From Oscillospiraceae bacterium (GTDB lineage Bacteria > Bacillota > Clostridia > Oscillospirales > Ruminococcaceae): 51,849 nucleotides of DNA. A program made the translations under genes and the position numbers. The notes below the pieces were generated by a model. The model was not told the DNA's origin, did no database searches, and saw only the letters and a list, made by a program, of their open reading frames with translations. The stretch is from assembly GCA_021769725.1 (NCBI GenBank), contig JAETSI010000019.1:1-51849 (forward strand). The letters run 5' to 3'. Shown piece by piece: positions 51,689 to 51,849 of this stretch; position 1 is the first letter of the stretch; every line of letters starts with the position of its first letter.

Positions 51689-51743
51689 TCGAATAATGTT
51701 GAAAGCTAACATAATCAATCGCATTATGTTTAAAATCTTCTAC

Positions 51744-51772
51744 TTGACAATAAATAAAAAAGGTGATATAAT
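51744..51772 (+). promoter_or_regulatory. Strong promoter at the window edge
   Basis: TTGACA (51744-51749), a 17-bp spacer and TATAAT (51767-51772). The transcript would start near 51779 with GA-rich sequence and continues beyond the window; the product is not visible. Confidence 0.85.
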
Positions 51773-51849
51773 AATAAAGCTGTCGGACGAGAGGACAAGC
51801 GAGAGACGAAGTAAGTAAGGAAGAACTGGGCGAATGGAAGACGCTTAAA

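Noticed and set aside
51779..51849. Start of RNase P RNA or tmRNA at the right edge
   Set aside because: Conserved opening sequences of either RNA were not found in the visible part.

Overview
The window looks like a chromosomal segment of a low-to-mid GC, Gram-positive clostridial anaerobe, most likely a ruminococcus-type member of the Oscillospiraceae. The grounds are AGGAGG ribosome binding sites throughout, TTGACA-17-TATAAT promoters, a Bacillota decarboxylase-holB-ricT cluster, dipicolinate synthase genes, and a Gram-positive type IV pilus locus with no secretin. No rRNA, tRNA, CRISPR array, intact insertion sequence or replication origin was seen. Naming the taxon is inference.

Layout. 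1-1670: a formate/nitrite-transporter-like channel gene, a CmpB-type membrane protein gene and a gene remnant. 1772-5756 (minus): an envelope-sugar operon with a UDP-galactopyranose-mutase-like flavoenzyme, GtrA and a 609-residue polytopic membrane protein. 5975-10944 (plus): a coiled-coil protein and an orphan sigma region-4 protein behind a perfect promoter, then an Orn/Lys/Arg decarboxylase, holB, ricT, queH and ybaK. 10997-12942 (minus): a small heat-shock protein and dpaA-dpaB. 13203-25843 (minus): a 12.5-kb unit starting with a GtrB-type glycosyltransferase and a WG-repeat-like protein, then purE-purC-purF-purM-purN-purO-AICAR transformylase-purD, with five small membrane-protein genes among or after the purine genes. 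25947-27126 (plus): prfB. 27163-31040 (minus): a repeat-rich 839-residue scaffold-like protein and a TPR protein, behind a structured leader. 31297-33845 (plus): rsmD-coaD-coiled coil, then a lipoprotein. 33964-35906 (plus): three phage-tail-appendage-like genes with no other phage genes. 36058-51635: a type IV pilus locus (pilC, a pilM-pilN fusion, pilO, a giant PilX-like minor pilin, two minor pilins, pilD on the other strand, pilB, pilT, pilA, an S41 protease and a second pilin).

How the genes work together. The pilus locus supplies a platform (PilC), an alignment complex (PilMN, PilO), extension and retraction motors (PilB, PilT), a prepilin peptidase (PilD), one abundant pilin (PilA) and four other prepilin-like subunits. 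The 1021-residue subunit is the best candidate for a pilus-tip adhesin. The purine genes cover many steps from PRPP to IMP, but purL, purS, purK and purB are not here. The last two steps use separate enzymes: a transformylase-only protein and an archaeal-type PurO cyclohydrolase. PurF keeps its PRPP loop and the apparent Fe-S cysteines but lacks the N-terminal cysteine nucleophile.

Most worth a second look: the PilM-PilN fusion that keeps the INLL tether, the giant PilX-like protein, the nucleophile-less PurF, the repeat-motif scaffold with its TPR partner and GC-rich leader, and the orphan tail-appendage module.
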